Shown here: positions 1 to 7,556 of the stretch, one piece after another | How positions within the stretch are numbered: position 1 is the first letter of the stretch | Layout: the number at the start of each line of letters is the position of its first letter | Assembly: GCA_964632945.1 (NCBI GenBank) | Contig: CAZWCX010000129.1 | Location: forward strand, 1 to 19,346 | Reading direction: 5' to 3' | DNA length: 19,346 nucleotides | Origin: CAZWCX01 sp964632945 | GTDB taxonomy: Bacteria > Planctomycetota > MHYJ01 > WSZJ01 > CAZWCX01 | Notes under the pieces: model-generated | What the model saw: the letters and a program-made list of their open reading frames with translations, nothing else | What the model was told of the DNA's origin: nothing | Database searches by the model: none | Program-made: the position numbers and the translations under genes

Positions 1-2
1 CG

Positions 3-341
3 ACGAACAACGGCCGGATCACGGTGCGGCGGGCGGGGATCTACCTGTTCCAGGCGTCGATCAAGTGGGACACGCTGACCGGATCGAGCTACGAGACCCG
101 GGTGCGGCTGAAGCTGAACGGGACGACGGCGATCGCGGGGCAGGCGGCGATGTGGGGTGGGGGGGTGTACTTCTTCTCGCAGTTGGAACAGCAGGTGTCG
201 GCGCTCTGGGAGTGCGTGGCGGGGGACTACTGCGAGGTGGAGGTGTACCAGAACACCGGGGGAAACTTGAGCGTGCTGGCCTCGGGGAGCCTGTCGCCGG
301 AGTTCTCGGCGTGCCGGCTGGGGAACGACGGGCGGGGGTAA
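3..341 (+). CDS. C1q/TNF-like beta-sandwich protein, 3' end only
   Basis: This is the C-terminal part of a protein that begins before the window. The frame is open from base 3, so the GTG at 24 is probably internal. The visible 112 or so residues begin with NGRITVRRAGIYLFQAS, followed by alternating hydrophobic strands (RVRLKLNG, VSALWECVAGDYCEVEVYQN) and end shortly after a serine-rich stretch. The pattern 'G-R-hydrophobic-T-V-x-x-A-G-x-Y-hydrophobic' followed by a strand carrying an aromatic residue and a late 'GDYxEV.VYQN' strand is typical of C1q-like jelly-roll domains. These domains are common at the ends of phage tail or fibre proteins and of bacterial surface proteins. The sequence does not show whether this is a phage remnant or a chromosomal surface protein. 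It converges tail-to-tail with the kinase gene. The fold assignment is an inference from pattern, with moderate confidence. Confidence 0.6.
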   Translation, partial: TNNGRITVRRAGIYLFQASIKWDTLTGSSYETRVRLKLNGTTAIAGQAAMWGGGVYFFSQLEQQVSALWECVAGDYCEVEVYQNTGGNLSVLASGSLSPEFSACRLGNDGRG

Positions 342-490
342 GGCGAGCGGGGCGGGGAGGACGGGCGTTCGATGATCGAGATCCGACTGGACCCGCCGCG
401 GCGGGTGAACCCGGAGGGGCTGGTGGAAGCGCTCGGGCACCCGTGCGTCGTGGTTCTGCGGCTCGTCCGCGGCGTCCGGGCGGGTCGGCT

Positions 491-3400
491 TCAGCGTCCG
501 TCCCCGGCGCGTCGGCGCGCCGCGTCGCGGGCGCGTTCGAGCGCCGCGTCCTTCCCGCCGGCGGCGCGCAGGGCGTCCTCATAGGCGGCGGCGGCGCCGG
601 CGAAGTCGCCCATCTCCTCGCGAAGTTCCGCGCGATTCCGGTGCAGGTCCACGGACCCCGGGGCGTAGGGGACCAGCGCCTCGAGGTCGGTCCGGGCCTG
701 CTCCCAGCAGGGAGCGGGATCCGCGCCGTGCGACCGGTGCGCTCGGCCCAGGGTCCAGAGGGCGATCGCGCGTCGTTCGATCCATCCCGGATGGTCCGGG
801 TTTTCCGCGATCGTGCGGGTGATCTCCCGCACGGCGCGCTCCAGGATCGCGCGCGGGTCCCCGCCGGCCCCGTCTTCGGCCATGCCCCAAGACCACAGGG
901 CATCCGTCCGCCGGTCGCGCCCGGGCAGCCCGGGCTCCCGCTCCAGGGCGGCGTCGAACCCCTCCACGGCCAGTCGCCACCAGTCGCGAGGGTCGCCGCC
1001 CGCCTCGGCTTCCGCCTCCGCCCGTTGAGCGCGCGTGATCGCGCGATTGTGGTGCAAGGCCGCGCTGCCCGGGTTTCCGGCCAGCCCCGCATCCAGGTCG
1101 GCAAGCGCCGCCTGCAACTCGGCGCGCCCGTCGCGGCCCCGGGCGCGCGCCGCGGCCGCACGCGCGGAATAGTGGGTCGCGCGGCACATCCGCGCCTGGA
1201 GCGAGTCGGGGTCGATCGCCAGGGCCTCGGTCAGATCCTGGAGTACCCCGCCCCGCAATGCGGCCGCGTCCTTTCCGGCTTTTTCCTCGTGGTCGGCGCG
1301 CCGCTCCCGCGCCATCGCCCGGGCGATCCGCGCTTCCACGTCCCGCGGCGCTTCTGCGAGTCGCGCGGCGGCCTCCTGTTCGACCTGGAGCCACACCGCG
1401 ACGGGGTCGTCGCCCGATTGCGCGAGCGCCTCGGCCAGCAGGATCCGCGCTTTTCCCCGCTCCCGAAAGGCCCCCGGATGGCCCGGCCGGATCCGCAAGA
1501 CCGCGTCGAAATCTTCGATGGCGTGCCGGAGGTCGATGCACGGATCTCCCCCCTGGGCGGCGCGGATGAGGGCGCGCAGGTGGTGCGCCTCGCCACGGTC
1601 GATCCGGACGCCGATGTGGTCCCCGGCGCGTTCGACGACCGCGTCGAATCGATTGAGGGCGCGGTCGATGCGGTCGCCCGTCTCGATGCCGCGGTGGTAC
1701 CGGGATCGTGCATCCGCCGCCAGGGTCTGGGCCAGGTGATATTCGGCCCAGAGCGCGTCCGGTTCGCGGCGGACCGCCTCCTCGAGGTCGGCGGCGGCTG
1801 CGCGCAGGGCCTCCTGGGGGTCGCGGCCGCCCAGCTCGAGGAGAAATCCCTGCGCCAAGCGCACGGCACCCCGGGTCCCCGGCGCGAGCGCGCCGTCGGG
1901 ATGAATGCGCGCGAGCAAATCCGCGTCCGCGTGCGCAAGAACGAATTCGCCGGCGGGATCCGCGCCCGCCTGGGCATGCCCGTAGGCGCGCCCGATCCGG
2001 GCGCGGATCCGCGTGTGCAGGGCGAACGCATGCGCGGGTTGTTGCTGCAGACAGCGATCGGCCGCCGCCACCGCCGCATCCCAATCCGGCCGCGCGTCGA
2101 GCCCACGATCGGCCCGGGCCTGGCCGCGGCGAACGAAGGCCATGGCCTGGAACGCGAGCACGCCGGGATCCTCCGGGGCGAGGGCGACGGCGGGTTCGAC
2201 GCGCTTCAGGACCGCTTCGATGAGGGGAAGGAAATCCTCGTCCCGACGCTCCGCCTCGAGTGCGCTCGCAAAGCGGGCCTGCGCCGCGAGCAGGTGGGCC
2301 GGCGCGAACTGCGGGCGCGCCGCCGCGACCGCTTCGGCATCCCCGGCGGCCTCGGGGAACCGCCGGCGGAGATAGCGGGCGTGCGCGCGCGCCCAGCGCA
2401 GGCCGGACTCGAAGACACGCAGGGAGGGGGCGCCGAGGGCCCGGTCATACTCGGTCTCCGCGCGCGCCCATTGGGCGGCCTCCCCGGCCGCGAGGGCCTC
2501 GAGCGCGGCGGCGAATCCGTCCGCCTCCTCCCTGCCCCAGACCGCCGCGGCCCGGGCGCGCTCGAGCAGGGGTGGAATGAGCGCGCGCGCCGATTTCGCG
2601 GCCTTCGTCTCCGGCAGCGGAGGACCGAAGAACACCCCCTCCGGCCCGGACTGCACGTTCGGAAGTTGGCGCGCGTCGAGGATCGTGGCCAGGTGCGCGA
2701 GCGCTTCGAGCAGGGCGCCGAAGGGCAGGTCGGGGTCGCGCGCCGACGCGGCGCGCATCGCGGCGAGTCCTTCCTCCTCGTCGCCGGCGAGCCGGCGGGC
2801 CCAGCCGGTCAGCGCGCCGGCGATCGCATCGGCGGTCGGGTCCCCGGCGCCGAACTCCCGGCGGAACGCAGCCACCGCCTCCCACGGACTCGCGGCGGCC
2901 GCCCGCCGGGCCGCGGCAGACCGCGTGGAGTCGTAGGCGATCGCCTCCAATCGCCCCACCTCCTCCGCCAGGGAATTCCAGCGCGCCAACGCGCGCGAAA
3001 CCACGTGGGACTTGCGGAGCGTCTCCGCCGCCGCGGCCGCCCGCGCCTCGGCGCGGCGGTGTTGCTCCGCCTCCGCGTCCCGGCGCCGGCGCAGTTCGGC
3101 GTCCGTCCGCGCGAATCCGTCGCGCGCCTCCGCGTGGCCGGGATCAAGCGCGAGCGCCAGCTGGAAGGCGTCGCGCGCGGCGTCCCACCGCCCCTCCCTG
3201 TGAGCGTCCCGGCCGTCCTTCAGGTGGGCCGCGATCCGTTCCGCGCGCTCCCCGCCCGCCCAGGCCGAATAGGCGGCAATCCCCACGAACACGGCCGCGG
3301 CCACGATTACCCCCGCCCGCCAGCGCCGCTTCAGCTGCCGGAGACCGCGGTCGAGCGGACCCTGCACCCGTGCCGATACCGGGTCCCCGGCGCGGAATCG

Positions 3401-4591
3401 GCGCAGATCCTCCGCCACGAGCGCCATCGTCCCGTACCGCCGCGCCGGGTTCTTTTCCAGCGCCTTGAGACAGATCGCCTCGAGATCGGGCTCCAGGTCC
3501 GGTCGCGCGGACCGCGGCGGCGGAGGGTCCCTCTCGACGATCGCGTTGAGCAGCGTGCGCAGGTCGGTGCCCGAAAAGGGCGGGCGGCCGACCAGGATCT
3601 CGTACAGGATCACGCCCCACGAGTACTGGTCGGTGGAGGGCCCCGCCTGGCTCCCGTCGCCGACGGCCTGCTCGGGGCTCATGTAGGCCGGCGTCCCCAG
3701 GAGGTCCCCCGCCGCGGTCATCGCGGGGCGATCCCGGCCGCCGGTGCTTCCCAGCCCTTTGGCGAGGCCGAAATCGGCGACGACCGCGCGGCCGTCCGCG
3801 TCGATCAGGATGTTTCCCGGCTTCACGTCGCGGTGGACTACTCCCTGCGCGTGCGCGTACGCGAGGGCGTCGGCGACTTCGGTCATCCATCGCAGCGCGT
3901 CGCCGCGGTCGAACGGGCCGCGCAACACCTCCGCGAGCGTGCGACCGGGAACATACTCGCAGGCGAAGTAGTCGATCCCCGCCTCGCAGCCGATGTCGTG
4001 CACCGCGACGATGTGCGGGTGGCGAAGCCGGGCGCACAGGCGCGCCTCGCGCAGGAAACGCTCGCGGAGGGTGGAATCGGAATCGGCGCCGCCGAGGACC
4101 TGCTTCAGGGCCACGATCCGACGGAGGTCGCCGTCCCACGCCTTCCAGACCCGGCCCATGCCTCCGCGGCCGATCTCGTGGAAGAGCCGATAGCGGCCGA
4201 GGCGGACGATCGCGATCGGCGACTCGCCGGCCGCGGCTCCGGGGAGGGCGGGCGGCCGCGCGGCGGGCCGTTCCCCGGGCTCCAGCCACCCGTGCGCGAG
4301 CAGCACCCCTTCGAGGGGAAGGTCGAAGCCCTCCTTGCGCAAGGAGGCCTGCGCGCGCCGGGCCGCTTCGATCTGCCGGGAGGTGAGCGCTCCTGCGCGG
4401 AGCAGGCGCTCGGCGTACGCGCGATCCGCCTCGGCGGAGGCGTCGGCGCCGGCCCCCGTGGGCGGGACCGGGACCGCGGTCGATTCCTCCCCCGGTGGGG
4501 GCAGGGGCAACGTGGTATCGGAACCGGGCGCGGGCGAAGTGTCGGGGCCGGGCCGGCGCGTTTCATCCCGCTCGACGGGCGAATCCGACAT
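491..4591 (-). CDS. Membrane-anchored Ser/Thr protein kinase with C-terminal TPR region
   Basis: This is a PknB-type (Hanks) eukaryotic-like kinase of 1366 residues. The start at 4591 is preceded by GGAGAAGGAGAG. Residues 1-55 are Pro/acidic and low complexity. Residues 56-107 form a helical pair (LLRAGALTSRQIEAARRAQ ... GVLLAHGWL) resembling the N-terminal module of type II secretion/pilus ATPases. The kinase domain spans about 133-400. It has the Gly loop GRGGMG (141-146), the ATP-binding Lys163 in VALK, HRDVKPGN with catalytic Asp255, DFG at 273-275 and SPE at 305-307, so it should be active. One transmembrane segment (about 426-445) places the remaining 900 or so residues outside the cytoplasm. 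That part is Ala/Arg-rich helix with degenerate TPRs, for example at 452-492 and near the C-terminus (GDFAGAAAAYEDALRAA). The gene follows the TPR/UT-M23 operon in the same direction after a 144-nt gap, so it may be co-transcribed or have its own promoter. The substrate is unknown. Confidence 0.93.
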   Translation of the reverse strand: MSDSPVERDETRRPGPDTSPAPGSDTTLPLPPPGEESTAVPVPPTGAGADASAEADRAYAERLLRAGALTSRQIEAARRAQASLRKEGFDLPLEGVLLAHGWLEPGERPAARPPALPGAAAGESPIAIVRLGRYRLFHEIGRGGMGRVWKAWDGDLRRIVALKQVLGGADSDSTLRERFLREARLCARLRHPHIVAVHDIGCEAGIDYFACEYVPGRTLAEVLRGPFDRGDALRWMTEVADALAYAHAQGVVHRDVKPGNILIDADGRAVVADFGLAKGLGSTGGRDRPAMTAAGDLLGTPAYMSPEQAVGDGSQAGPSTDQYSWGVILYEILVGRPPFSGTDLRTLLNAIVERDPPPPRSARPDLEPDLEAICLKALEKNPARRYGTMALVAEDLRRFRAGDPVSARVQGPLDRGLRQLKRRWRAGVIVAAAVFVGIAAYSAWAGGERAERIAAHLKDGRDAHREGRWDAARDAFQLALALDPGHAEARDGFARTDAELRRRRDAEAEQHRRAEARAAAAAETLRKSHVVSRALARWNSLAEEVGRLEAIAYDSTRSAAARRAAAASPWEAVAAFRREFGAGDPTADAIAGALTGWARRLAGDEEEGLAAMRAASARDPDLPFGALLEALAHLATILDARQLPNVQSGPEGVFFGPPLPETKAAKSARALIPPLLERARAAAVWGREEADGFAAALEALAAGEAAQWARAETEYDRALGAPSLRVFESGLRWARAHARYLRRRFPEAAGDAEAVAAARPQFAPAHLLAAQARFASALEAERRDEDFLPLIEAVLKRVEPAVALAPEDPGVLAFQAMAFVRRGQARADRGLDARPDWDAAVAAADRCLQQQPAHAFALHTRIRARIGRAYGHAQAGADPAGEFVLAHADADLLARIHPDGALAPGTRGAVRLAQGFLLELGGRDPQEALRAAAADLEEAVRREPDALWAEYHLAQTLAADARSRYHRGIETGDRIDRALNRFDAVVERAGDHIGVRIDRGEAHHLRALIRAAQGGDPCIDLRHAIEDFDAVLRIRPGHPGAFRERGKARILLAEALAQSGDDPVAVWLQVEQEAAARLAEAPRDVEARIARAMARERRADHEEKAGKDAAALRGGVLQDLTEALAIDPDSLQARMCRATHYSARAAAARARGRDGRAELQAALADLDAGLAGNPGSAALHHNRAITRAQRAEAEAEAGGDPRDWWRLAVEGFDAALEREPGLPGRDRRTDALWSWGMAEDGAGGDPRAILERAVREITRTIAENPDHPGWIERRAIALWTLGRAHRSHGADPAPCWEQARTDLEALVPYAPGSVDLHRNRAELREEMGDFAGAAAAYEDALRAAGGKDAALERARDAARRRAGDGR

Positions 4592-4633
4592 TCCCGGCTC
4601 TCCTTCTCCGGCCCGAGGATCTCGACACGGCGG

Positions 4634-4663
4634 AGAATAGCACGCGGGAGGAAAGGGGGTCCA
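4634..4663 (-). promoter_or_regulatory. Possible promoter of the kinase gene
   Basis: Read on the - strand, TGGACC (4663-4658) is followed after 18 nt by TATTCT (4639-4634). These match the sigma70 consensus hexamers at four of six positions each. The predicted transcript would start about 35 nt before the kinase ATG. The surrounding DNA is very GC-rich, so the short A/T-containing patch stands out. This is only a pattern match. Confidence 0.25.
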
Positions 4664-4697
4664 GTTGGACGCGCGGGGGGCGGCCGCGCCCGCGGGA

Positions 4698-4718
4698 GGC
4701 GGTCGCCGGTCGACCGCC
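4698..4718 (-). terminator. Strong hairpin after the TPR gene (attenuator or terminator-like)
   Basis: GGCGGTCG (4698-4705) and CGACCGCC (4711-4718) form a perfect 8-bp stem with a 5-nt loop. The hairpin begins 17 nt downstream of the TPR-protein stop codon and lies before the kinase. There is no U-tract after it on the - strand, so it is not a classical intrinsic terminator. It could stabilise the 3' end of the upstream operon message or reduce read-through into the kinase gene. Confidence 0.35.
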
Positions 4719-4735
4719 CCCCGCCCCCGGAGTCG

Positions 4736-5362
4736 CTACCGGGACCCCGTCAAGCCGGCCTCGGCGTCCGCGTGCCCCGGCACCATGGCCAGCGCCGCGC
4801 GGAACGCCTCCGCGGCCTCATGGCGTTTCCCGGCGCCGAGGAGCGCGTAGCCCAGCCCGATCCTCATTTCCGCGTCCGACGGGTAAAGCGCGAGCAGTCG
4901 CTGGTAGAGCTCCGCCGCCGCCTTGAAATCCCGTTTCATGCGCAGCGTCCACGCCAGGCGCGAGATCCCGAGGTAGTTCTTCGGGTCCTTGGCGAGCAGG
5001 TCGCGGCCGGCCTTCTCGGCGGCGTCCCACTTCTCGAGCGCGATCAGCGCCTGTTGCTGGCCGATCAGGGGCTCGACCGCGGCGGGCTCGAGCGCCGCCG
5101 CCCGGGCGTAGCTTTCGGCCGCGGCCGCATAGTCGACCGACAGGAGCTGGAGCCAGGCAAGCCGCAGACGCGGAAAGTAGGCTCGCGGCGCCTTCTCCAC
5201 GACCTCGAGCATGGCCGCTTGCGCGCCGACGAAATCCCCCTCCGTCTGGAGCCGGTAGCTCTCGGAGAGCGGAGACGGCGGCGGGTCGGCCGGGTAGACC
5301 GCTCCCGTCGTCGCGATCGCCGCCGAAGCGGCCAGCAGCCACGCCATCCAGCGGGTCTTCAT
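4736..5362 (-). CDS. Secreted TPR protein
   Basis: This protein of 208 residues starts at 5362. That start is chosen because AAGGAG (5376-5371) sits 8 nt upstream and because it opens with a clear signal peptide: MKTRW, then a hydrophobic Ala-rich stretch to about residue 20, then a likely cleavage near AVYPA (21-25). The longer open frame to 5548 only runs backwards into the neighbouring gene. The mature part is a chain of about four TPR-like helical pairs: 34-60 (SYRLQTEGDFVGAQAAM), 66-93, 99-126 (ALEKWDAAEKAGRDLLAKDP), 133-160 (RMKRDFKAAAELYQRLLALYP) and 167-194 (GAGKRHEAAEAFRAALAMVP). There is no lipobox cysteine and no catalytic motif. It probably acts as a periplasmic scaffold. It starts 25 nt after the stop of the urea-transporter/M23 gene and uses a TAG stop. 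Confidence 0.88.
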   Translation of the reverse strand: MKTRWMAWLLAASAAIATTGAVYPADPPPSPLSESYRLQTEGDFVGAQAAMLEVVEKAPRAYFPRLRLAWLQLLSVDYAAAAESYARAAALEPAAVEPLIGQQQALIALEKWDAAEKAGRDLLAKDPKNYLGISRLAWTLRMKRDFKAAAELYQRLLALYPSDAEMRIGLGYALLGAGKRHEAAEAFRAALAMVPGHADAEAGLTGSR

Positions 5363-5387
5363 CGGGTGATCTCCTTTTCCCTGCGGG

Positions 5388-7553
5388 TCAACGAGCGGTC
5401 GCCCAGGCCGCGGCGGCCCGGGCGTGGGCCGGTCGATGCGCGGCGAATCGCAGCGCGTCGGCGCCCGGATGATCTTCCACCTCGAGCGTCCGGATTCCAT
5501 CGCCATCCAACTCCGCCCGCGCGCGCAGGCGGCGAATCGTTCGCGCATGCAGGCGCACGGTCGAGAGCGTCTCCACCACGGTGACTCCGCCCGCTGCGCG
5601 CACGTTCGTCTCGGAGCGTGCGGCGAGAGGGTCGGCGAGCGCGCGCACGAGATCGTGGGCGAATGACCCGGCGCGGGAAAGCAGCAGGCGCGCGGGGGGC
5701 CGGTCTTCGAACTCCAGGTCCCCGGCCGCCACCGGCAGGCGCGGCAGGGCGAGGAAGAGCGCCCAGAGCGGGCCTCCCGGCCGGCCGGCGAGCACCGTGA
5801 ACGCGGGGCCGCCCGGGGCGGGCACGAAGTAGAGCCGTTCGCCGCGGTCCGGGTCGTGGAGACACCGCTCCCCGAGCAGGGTTACCTCGCTGACCAGCCG
5901 GGCGGGCGCGGCTCCGTCGAATTCGAGCACCATCCCGGGAGGAAGGGCGGCGACTGCGGCGCGCACCGGATCGACTTCGGGGCGGGCGACCCGCTCCCCC
6001 TCCGCGGGCACTCCGAGGGGGATCCAACGCCGCCGGCCGTCGGGTCGCTCGACCAGGTAGTCGACGATGCGGCAGGGGATCGCCGGGGCCCCCAGTTCGG
6101 GGGTGCGCTGCGCCTGGAGGTGAAGGTGCGGGCGCGGGCTGCGTCCGGAGGAACCGCATCGCGCCACCGGCGCTCCCGCCGCCACCGGCTGCCCCAGGCG
6201 GACGAGGATCGAGCCGCAGGCGAGGTGGGCGACCACCGTGAAAAGGTCGGGGCCGTGGCCGATCACCACCGCATTGCCCCACGGGCGCGCGGGATCGAGC
6301 TCTCCCGGCGCGCCGTCGGCCGCGCCGTCGTGGACGGCGGCCACGACGCCCGCACCCGGCGCGAGCACGGCTCGATCGAAGCAGAAGTAGTCCTCCCGGC
6401 GGGTCCCGTCGCCGCGAAACGGGAACCCGTTCGCATCGACGACCTCGAAGTCCCATGCGTGCGCCCAGGCGTCGCGATGGGTGTGGGCGCCGTCGATGCC
6501 TTGCGTGATCGCCCAGGTTCCTTCCACCGGGAGGGCGAGGCGCGGGGGGCCGGGCACCCCGAGACGCTCGCCTTGGACCATCGCGCAGTCGAAGTTGGCT
6601 TCGGGCGACAGTCCGGGCAGGATGGCCGGGAATGGAGGGCGATCGGGGGCGCGCAGCGCGAGGGCGCGAACGACCACGAGCGTGACCAGGACGAAGGGCC
6701 AGGCGAGCAGCGGGAGGCCGATGCGGCCGAACAGGGCGGCGAGGGCGACGGAAAGCCAGCCTGCAAGGGCCGCGGCGCCCAGCCCGGCCAGGGCGGCCGC
6801 GCGGCCGGGGACGAACAGGAACGCGCCCACGGCGGCCCCGGTGAGGGCCCCGTTGTACTGCGCCGCAAGCAGCGTCGCCGGATCGGAGGTCGCGCCGAGC
6901 AGGCGGACCATCAGACCCGCCGCCGCCATGCCGGCGAGCATCGCCACGGCGCCGATGCGCGAGACGGCGAGCGCGACCCCGAGCGCGACCAGGCCGGCCT
7001 CCGGTCCGGGCTGGAAGAAGAGCGCGCCGAAGCCGCGCAGGACCGCATCGACGGGGGCCGGCAGCGGGGGGAGGAGCGTCCAGGCCCGGTCATCGATCCA
7101 GGCCGCGCCGGCCACGACCCCCTGCGCGTCGAGCGCGGGTCGCAGCAGCGCGCCGAGCAGCGCGAACGGCAGCGCGAGCACCGGCAGGTCGAAGCCGCGC
7201 CTCAGCGCGTCGCCGAGCACGGCGGTGAGCAGCGCGGCCGCCGCGCCGGCGAGCGCGACCAGCGCGAGCGTCCCCGCATCGAGCCCGCGCCCGGCCATCA
7301 CGGCCAGCCCGACGAGGAGGGCGTTGTAACCGTAGACGCCCGCGCGGATCGCGTCCGGCCGGTAGCCCAAGAGATGCGCGGTGAGCGTGCCCGCGCCCGC
7401 GGCGACCAGGCCCCCGAGCCCGCTCGCCGGGCGGAGCAGCGTGAGGGCGAGCAGCAGCGCGCCCAGGCGCGGGTCGGCGCCGAAGAGCACGCACGCGTAC
7501 GCGCCGGCGACGGCGCGGCCGGCGGCGGCCGGCGCGAGGGACGGGCGAATCAT
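5388..7553 (-). CDS. Urea-transporter-like membrane domain fused to an M23 peptidase domain
   Basis: This 721-residue protein joins two modules. Residues 1-300 are about ten hydrophobic helices built as two similar halves. The first half has RPASGLGG (41-48) then GVYGYNALLVGL (72-83). The second has a matching QYNGALTGAAVGAF (232-245). This 'G-Y-N-x-hydrophobic-hydrophobic-x-G' pattern in duplicate is characteristic of the urea transporter (UT) family. Residues about 340-500 are an M23/LytM-like zinc peptidase domain, with HAWDF (H365, D368), VAHL (H443) and HLH (476-478) as probable metal ligands. The last 220 residues are beta-rich and not recognised. The peptidase part should lie in the periplasm. 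The gene starts 3 nt after the PLP-enzyme stop, so it is translationally linked. The true substrate of the channel half is unknown. In both halves the usual NPxTG-type segment is altered (RPASG; SRIGA). Confidence 0.85.
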   Translation of the reverse strand: MIRPSLAPAAAGRAVAGAYACVLFGADPRLGALLLALTLLRPASGLGGLVAAGAGTLTAHLLGYRPDAIRAGVYGYNALLVGLAVMAGRGLDAGTLALVALAGAAAALLTAVLGDALRRGFDLPVLALPFALLGALLRPALDAQGVVAGAAWIDDRAWTLLPPLPAPVDAVLRGFGALFFQPGPEAGLVALGVALAVSRIGAVAMLAGMAAAGLMVRLLGATSDPATLLAAQYNGALTGAAVGAFLFVPGRAAALAGLGAAALAGWLSVALAALFGRIGLPLLAWPFVLVTLVVVRALALRAPDRPPFPAILPGLSPEANFDCAMVQGERLGVPGPPRLALPVEGTWAITQGIDGAHTHRDAWAHAWDFEVVDANGFPFRGDGTRREDYFCFDRAVLAPGAGVVAAVHDGAADGAPGELDPARPWGNAVVIGHGPDLFTVVAHLACGSILVRLGQPVAAGAPVARCGSSGRSPRPHLHLQAQRTPELGAPAIPCRIVDYLVERPDGRRRWIPLGVPAEGERVARPEVDPVRAAVAALPPGMVLEFDGAAPARLVSEVTLLGERCLHDPDRGERLYFVPAPGGPAFTVLAGRPGGPLWALFLALPRLPVAAGDLEFEDRPPARLLLSRAGSFAHDLVRALADPLAARSETNVRAAGGVTVVETLSTVRLHARTIRRLRARAELDGDGIRTLEVEDHPGADALRFAAHRPAHARAAAAWATAR

Positions 7554-7556
7554 GGC

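Noticed and set aside
391..406. A perfect 16-bp palindrome ACCCGCCGCGGCGGGT between the converging genes
   Set aside because: It has no loop and no T-run, so it is a poor terminator. Palindromes of this kind are frequent in DNA this rich in GC.
372..584. A 70-residue + strand open frame starting MIEIRLDPPRR with a GGAGG 11 nt upstream
   Set aside because: The first 35 or so residues look protein-like, but from 491 on it is antisense to the kinase and turns into Arg/Ala/Ser filler. It could be the start of a broken gene, but the support is too thin to list it.
65..5584. A 1839-codon open frame on the + strand
   Set aside because: It lies opposite the kinase, the TPR gene and the end of the UT-M23 gene. 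Its product is Arg/Gly/Pro-rich with no domain, which is expected from the antisense of GC-rich coding DNA.
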